Of a stretch of DNA of 64,000 nucleotides, positions 60,130 to 64,000 are shown one piece after another. The notes under the pieces were generated by a model. It was not told the DNA's origin. It made no database searches and saw only the letters and a program-made list of their open reading frames with translations. Every line of letters starts with the position of its first letter. The first letter of the stretch is position 1. Made by a program: the position numbers and the translations under genes. This stretch comes from Ascidiaceihabitans donghaensis (GTDB taxonomy: Bacteria; Pseudomonadota; Alphaproteobacteria; Rhodobacterales; Rhodobacteraceae): positions 55,344 to 119,343 of the forward strand of contig NZ_OMOR01000003.1 of assembly GCF_900302465.1 (NCBI RefSeq), given 5' to 3'.

Positions 60130-62048
60130 TGGCCAAGCCTCCGGCGGTTGGCGGCGATGTACGCCTCTGAGTCCCGTCGGGCAATGTCCAGCAAGCTTGC
60201 CAATCTGTCAGCCTCATCCGAATTCCCCGTCGCCCGCGCAAGTGCTATACGGGGTTCTACGATGGATCTGGTTGTTTTCATTGCTTCGGTTTCCACACGT
60301 ATTTCTTCAAGATAATACCGTTGCCCGCCATTTGGACCGTTGCGACCATATTTAGTCCAAAACTCATCCGCAGAGCCACCCCGCTTGAGCCACCGCGAAA
60401 AGCGCTGCGCGTGGGCGATTTCATGGGCTACTTCGTTGATCGCGATCAATTCGTTGTACCGGCCTGCCCCGACGCCGTCGATATAGCGTGGCATACCAAT
60501 GTCGTCGGCAATTCGGAGCGAGCGGTCGGTTATCCTGAAGGCACTGCTTTGGCCGCGTCCGCCCAAACGGATGGAACTGACAAGCTGATCCAGCTCTGGG
60601 CCTGACATGCCCATGCGACGGGCCACATCATAGACAAGTTTACGCGCTTGGTTTGTGTTTGTTACGGCACCGCGCAATGCAAGAATACCGGCCTCGCCGC
60701 TGCGCAGCTTGCGGGCGCGTTCAAGAAGGCGGGATTGGCGGGCGATTGTAAGCCGCAACCGCAATCGCGGGATGCTTTCCCAAGCTTCGGCAACCACCCT
60801 GCCAATGCCATTGATGTTCATCATGATGCGCCCCGATGGCATCGTGGCAAAGTTCACCGTCAGACGTCCAAAGCGTGCATTGCGTATGCCCACCATTGTC
60901 AAACGTGCCGCATCGACCACCCTGTCCGAGGTGCGGGCCAAAAAGGACAGGTTTTGTGCGGTTCGGGCCCCTTGCATTGTTGCGCGCGCCGCAGGCAAAA
61001 ACGCGGAAACGCCGGCCCCCCCCAAGCTTAACCCCAGCATTGTAAAGGACCAGTATTTGGTGAATGCCCGTTGGTCGTTTTGGTCAAGCACGCCAAAGCG
61101 TTCTGCCATGGCAAAGGCTGCGTCCCCCAACCATCCGGTTTGATGTGAACTTTGGACCGGTGTGCGCAGCATATCGATGCCTTGGGTCAAAGCCTCGATC
61201 CCGGCGATGGTCATGGCACCGCCCGCCAGCAGACCAACGCCCGTCCAGGACGCGCCAGCCGCCAACATGACGCCCCCGATGACTTCTGCCGCGCCGACAA
61301 TGACATTCAAGGTGCCCCAGATGACGCGGCTGGACCAGCTGTCCATGAATTCTTCATGCGCACCCGCGCCGGGAATACCGGACCGCACCATCCAGTCACC
61401 CATGACACGGTGCAACCAATCCGCGCCGTCATCATTGGTGACGTCGTCAAACACCAGATCATCGTCGTCCATCCCGAGGGCCCAGTTGAACTTGTCGATG
61501 TTTTTGTTGATGCGTGTGGTGATTAGGATTTTACGGTCCGCGATGCGCCAATGCTTGAGCGTCTCAAGCCGGTACTGATTTGCCACAAGGCGTGCCATGG
61601 CCGCATTGTATTCATCGCGCCAATACAGCAGCCCACCGCCTGGCAGGAATGTGATCCGCCGCAATTCGCTGTGATCGCGGCTGATGGCTGCACGCAGCGC
61701 GGTTTCTTCGCCCGAGACGTCATCCACAAACTCGATCTGGTAGCCTTCGCCGTTGACCAGCATGTCCAACAGCTGCGCCCGTTCGGGATAGCGGCGGGCA
61801 AAGACGTCGATGACGCCGTCAAAGGTAATGGGTGCGCCCGCAAAAATCGGAGGAAACAGTTCGTCCGACCGGATTTCGTCTTCGACTGTCGCAATTCCCA
61901 AATCGCAACTCTGATCGACCTCAAGACCTGCAAACAAGGCATCAAGTTCGAAGTTGCCGATGTCTTGCGGGATAAAGGCCGCTTCTGCTGCGCATTGGCC
62001 CGTGGTGCAATCGTCTTCGGCGACATAAAGTTCTGCAGGTTCAGTCAA
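60126..62048 (-). CDS. Putative T6SS effector with C-terminal HExxH metallopeptidase-like domain
   Basis: 640 residues, starting at TTG 62048 with GGGGG about six bases upstream; the DUF4123 gene overlaps by 8 bp and no upstream ATG fits. Residues ~60-130 look like a small N-terminal domain (IFAGAPITFDGVIDVFARRYPERAQLLDMLVNGEGYQIEF, LysM/tail-fibre-like in style). Residues ~243-292 and ~333-355 are hydrophobic and may span membranes. The C-terminal ~150 residues carry NEVAHEIAHAQRF, an HExxH zinc motif (His542, Glu543, His546), and YYLEEIRVETEA ~35-40 residues later supplying a possible third ligand. DUF4123-effector-small gene is a known T6SS arrangement. The target is unknown; a zinc peptidase acting in rival cells is the best inference. 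Confidence 0.7.
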   Translation of the reverse strand: MTEPAELYVAEDDCTTGQCAAEAAFIPQDIGNFELDALFAGLEVDQSCDLGIATVEDEIRSDELFPPIFAGAPITFDGVIDVFARRYPERAQLLDMLVNGEGYQIEFVDDVSGEETALRAAISRDHSELRRITFLPGGGLLYWRDEYNAAMARLVANQYRLETLKHWRIADRKILITTRINKNIDKFNWALGMDDDDLVFDDVTNDDGADWLHRVMGDWMVRSGIPGAGAHEEFMDSWSSRVIWGTLNVIVGAAEVIGGVMLAAGASWTGVGLLAGGAMTIAGIEALTQGIDMLRTPVQSSHQTGWLGDAAFAMAERFGVLDQNDQRAFTKYWSFTMLGLSLGGAGVSAFLPAARATMQGARTAQNLSFLARTSDRVVDAARLTMVGIRNARFGRLTVNFATMPSGRIMMNINGIGRVVAEAWESIPRLRLRLTIARQSRLLERARKLRSGEAGILALRGAVTNTNQARKLVYDVARRMGMSGPELDQLVSSIRLGGRGQSSAFRITDRSLRIADDIGMPRYIDGVGAGRYNELIAINEVAHEIAHAQRFSRWLKRGGSADEFWTKYGRNGPNGGQRYYLEEIRVETEAMKTTRSIVEPRIALARATGNSDEADRLASLLDIARRDSEAYIAANRRRLGQ

Positions 62049-63096
62049 AGAGAGCCCCCATGCGTTGCCCCAAACGGGAGCGGATCAATTCGGAAATAGC
62101 CTGAAACCGCGTCTCTGTAGAAACTGTCGTCGCGTTCAGGTGGTGCTGGATGTCCGGCTTGAGCGGATCAAGGTCAGCCCCGTAAACAAGGTTCCACGCG
62201 ATGAAGTATCGCAAATGAAAGCGGCCGCGAAACCCAAGCGGATGAACGGCCAGAACGGTGGCACGGGCTGTGTCCTTGAAATGTGTTCTATCTATCGCTG
62301 CGTTTTGCAGGGCCGCGCGGTCTTCAAGGTTTGCCAATTCGCGGTCCGCAGCCGCCAGAAGGGCAATGCGCCTTGCAGCTTTTGTGTCGATTTTCCGGTT
62401 CGGCGTGCTGCCAATGTGTTGGCACGCACCCTCGAACCAGCTTTGTCCAGCGTGATAAACAACTGTTTCAATGATCTGGTCTTGCGGTCCTGCGAAGAAA
62501 CCGGCGCGGAAATCTATGTCCGCTTCATCAAGATAAAGGTGCAAGATGTCGGGGTCATAGAACCGGAAAAAAAGCCATGTGCCGTTTGTGTCTTCGAACT
62601 TGGTGAAGCGTCGAAAGTGCTTACGCACAGCATCCAGAGTGTCCCTGCTGCGCAACAACACATAGCTGGATGTGCCCCACAACTGCCATGACGCATCACC
62701 GTCCACAAACAACCCGCGTGTGAATGTGTGGTCTTTGTCCAAGTGAACAATCCACGGCGCCACGTCCCGCATGTCCTGTTCTCCTGTCCCCTGAAAAAGA
62801 CATGCATGGTCTAGTCCGGAGGTCTCCAGAATCTCGGGCAGGCCCAAAATTTGTGCGGCATCCAGAATGACAAAGGTTCTAAGCGGTGAGGATGTTTGCC
62901 CCACATCGGTCTCTGCCTGTCCGAACAGCACGTCCATCAATCCGTCCGGTACGTTGTTTGGATCGGTTTGTTCAAATTGGGTGCCCAAGGGCGAGATATT
63001 TTCAAGGGTGCGAAACAACACGGAAGCGCCATCCGCAGCTGGCAAAGGCGCGGCGTGATCCAATGCCCAAATATCGTGTTGTGCTACATCGGTCAT
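62041..63096 (-). CDS. DUF4123 T6SS effector adaptor (chaperone)
   Basis: 351 residues from ATG at 63096, where the family start lies. DUF4123 hallmarks: an N-terminal segment with FVILDAAQILGLPEILETSGLDHACLFQGTGEQDMRDVAPWIVHLDKDHTFTRG (the DUF4123 opening), then LLRSRDTLDAVRKHFRRFTKFEDTNGTWLFFRFYDPDIL, including the conserved RxHLRR-like and FRFYDP motifs. DUF4123 proteins load cargo effectors on VgrG or PAAR. The stop overlaps the effector start by 8 bp, so chaperone and cargo are coupled. The matching VgrG/PAAR may be those at 29-31 kb. Confidence 0.85.
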   Translation of the reverse strand: MTDVAQHDIWALDHAAPLPAADGASVLFRTLENISPLGTQFEQTDPNNVPDGLMDVLFGQAETDVGQTSSPLRTFVILDAAQILGLPEILETSGLDHACLFQGTGEQDMRDVAPWIVHLDKDHTFTRGLFVDGDASWQLWGTSSYVLLRSRDTLDAVRKHFRRFTKFEDTNGTWLFFRFYDPDILHLYLDEADIDFRAGFFAGPQDQIIETVVYHAGQSWFEGACQHIGSTPNRKIDTKAARRIALLAAADRELANLEDRAALQNAAIDRTHFKDTARATVLAVHPLGFRGRFHLRYFIAWNLVYGADLDPLKPDIQHHLNATTVSTETRFQAISELIRSRLGQRMGALFD

Positions 63097-63273
63097 GTTA
63101 CTCGCACGTCTCAACCATAAATTGCATATTCAGGATCACTACACCACTTGATCTGCGTGCATAAGCCCGCAGGAAAAGAATCTTCCGTTATTTGGGCCCG
63201 CCTTGATGCATCTCAATTCAACCTTGCGTGTCGGGCGCAAGCTTTGGCAGGGTTAGGCAAAGGGATATTTGCG

Positions 63274-64000
63274 ATGGTTCACACGGCCACAAACAGCGCC
63301 ATTTTACACGCCATCATGGATGCGGCAGTGGACGCGATGATCGTGTCCGACCAAGGCGGTAACATCCTGCGTATCAATGCTGCTGCGGGGCGGATGTTTC
63401 AATATGATGTGGTCGAAATGGTGGGTCAAAGCGTCAACATGCTGATGCCAAAGGCTTTGGCGGTGTTGCACGACGGTTTTATGTCTCACCACATTGAAAC
63501 GGGCGAAAAGCGCATCATCGACACTGGCCGCGATGTTGAAGGATTGCGCAGGGATGGTTCCCTTTTTCCGCTGCACCTGTCCGTGGGGCACAGCGCGGTC
63601 GAAGGCCGCCGCATCTTTGTCGGCATTTTGCATGACTTAACCCGGCGCAAAGCCACGGAAGATGCCTTGTCGCGGTCCCAGCGTTTGGATGCCATCGGCA
63701 AGATGACGGGGGGCATCGCACATGATTTCAACAATCTTCTGACAGTGATAGTTGGCAATCTGGAACTGTTGGAAATGCGTGGCGCAAATGATCGCCAACT
63801 GCCTTTGATCAAGGACGCTCTGGAAGCGGCTGAAATGGGCGCTGATTTGACGACCCGTTTGTCGGTTTTCGCCCGGCGCAGCAATCTGAAACCGGTTCAG
63901 TGCGATCTGCGTGTGCTATGCACAGATACCCTGACTTTGCTAAAACGCACGATCGGGGCATCGTACCGGATCAGAACCGATTTTGCGGCCGAACTGGCTC
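63274..64000 (+). CDS. FixL-like PAS sensor histidine kinase, 5' part
   Basis: At least 242 residues; the gene runs off the right edge. ATG at 63274 has AAGGGA about nine bases upstream. A PAS domain (~residues 8-125) reads LHDGFMSHHIETGEKRIIDTGR...RRDGSLFPLHLSVG, which aligns with FixL: His66 falls on the FixL proximal haem His and Arg86, 20 residues on, falls on the distal Arg. It is followed by HisKA with GKMTGGIAHDFNNLLT (phospho-His ~150). No membrane helix precedes the PAS domain, so the kinase is probably soluble. Oxygen or haem sensing is inferred from these residues; the ATPase domain and any receiver domain lie outside the window. Confidence 0.8.
   Translation, partial: MVHTATNSAILHAIMDAAVDAMIVSDQGGNILRINAAAGRMFQYDVVEMVGQSVNMLMPKALAVLHDGFMSHHIETGEKRIIDTGRDVEGLRRDGSLFPLHLSVGHSAVEGRRIFVGILHDLTRRKATEDALSRSQRLDAIGKMTGGIAHDFNNLLTVIVGNLELLEMRGANDRQLPLIKDALEAAEMGADLTTRLSVFARRSNLKPVQCDLRVLCTDTLTLLKRTIGASYRIRTDFAAELA

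Overview
The window looks like part of an extrachromosomal replicon (plasmid or chromid) of a marine Rhodobacterales (Roseobacter-group) alphaproteobacterium. Reasons: moderately GC-rich sequence, Roseobacter-type gene content, a plasmid-type Rep initiator beside an iteron origin, parAB with three identical parS-like palindromes, and a parDE addiction module. No rRNA, tRNA, CRISPR array or complete insertion sequence was recognised.

Layout. 1-15.5 kb is a type VI secretion (T6SS) region. A plus-strand block (1041-4969) encodes two exported proteins of unknown function and a TolQ/ExbD/ExbD/TonB-like proton-motive-force module. It converges on a tightly overlapping minus-strand operon, tssK-tssL-tssM-tagF-pppA-ppkA (15523 down to 5003). 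At 15.7-16.5 kb a 262-bp MITE-like element abuts a parDE module. 16.6-24.6 kb is one giant classical autotransporter. 24.7-29.0 kb is the replication and partition block (rep, iterons, parA, parB, parS). 29.0-31.4 kb is vgrG-PAAR. 31.9-41.1 kb is a second giant surface protein with about twenty immunoglobulin-like repeats and an outer-membrane barrel.

41.4-54.7 kb is a metabolic island that joins purine/ureide breakdown to the beta-hydroxyaspartate cycle (BHAC). A purine permease, urate oxidase PuuD, HIU hydrolase, an allantoinase-OHCU decarboxylase fusion, ureidoglycine aminohydrolase and ureidoglycolate lyase lead from urate to glyoxylate. BhcA, BhcB, BhcC and BhcD, controlled by the IclR regulator BhcR, turn two glyoxylates into oxaloacetate while keeping the amino group. 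One step, allantoate amidohydrolase, is not in the window. An aspartate dehydrogenase and a BhcC-like PLP enzyme follow.

56-64 kb holds two small c-type cytochromes, a Crp/Fnr regulator with YeeE/YedE sulfur-transport genes, a VIT/CCC1 transporter with FNR-type boxes upstream, and a truncated sensor kinase whose PAS domain has FixL-like haem residues. Between them lies a DUF4123 adaptor / large effector with an HExxH motif / small gene triad that looks like a T6SS effector-immunity cassette. The main candidates for new biology are this effector cassette, the Tol/Exb-like module that shares a domain with the T6SS kinase, and the coupling of ureide breakdown to the BHAC. Hcp, the sheath, the baseplate, ClpV, TssJ and an FHA protein are absent here, so a working T6SS needs genes outside the window.
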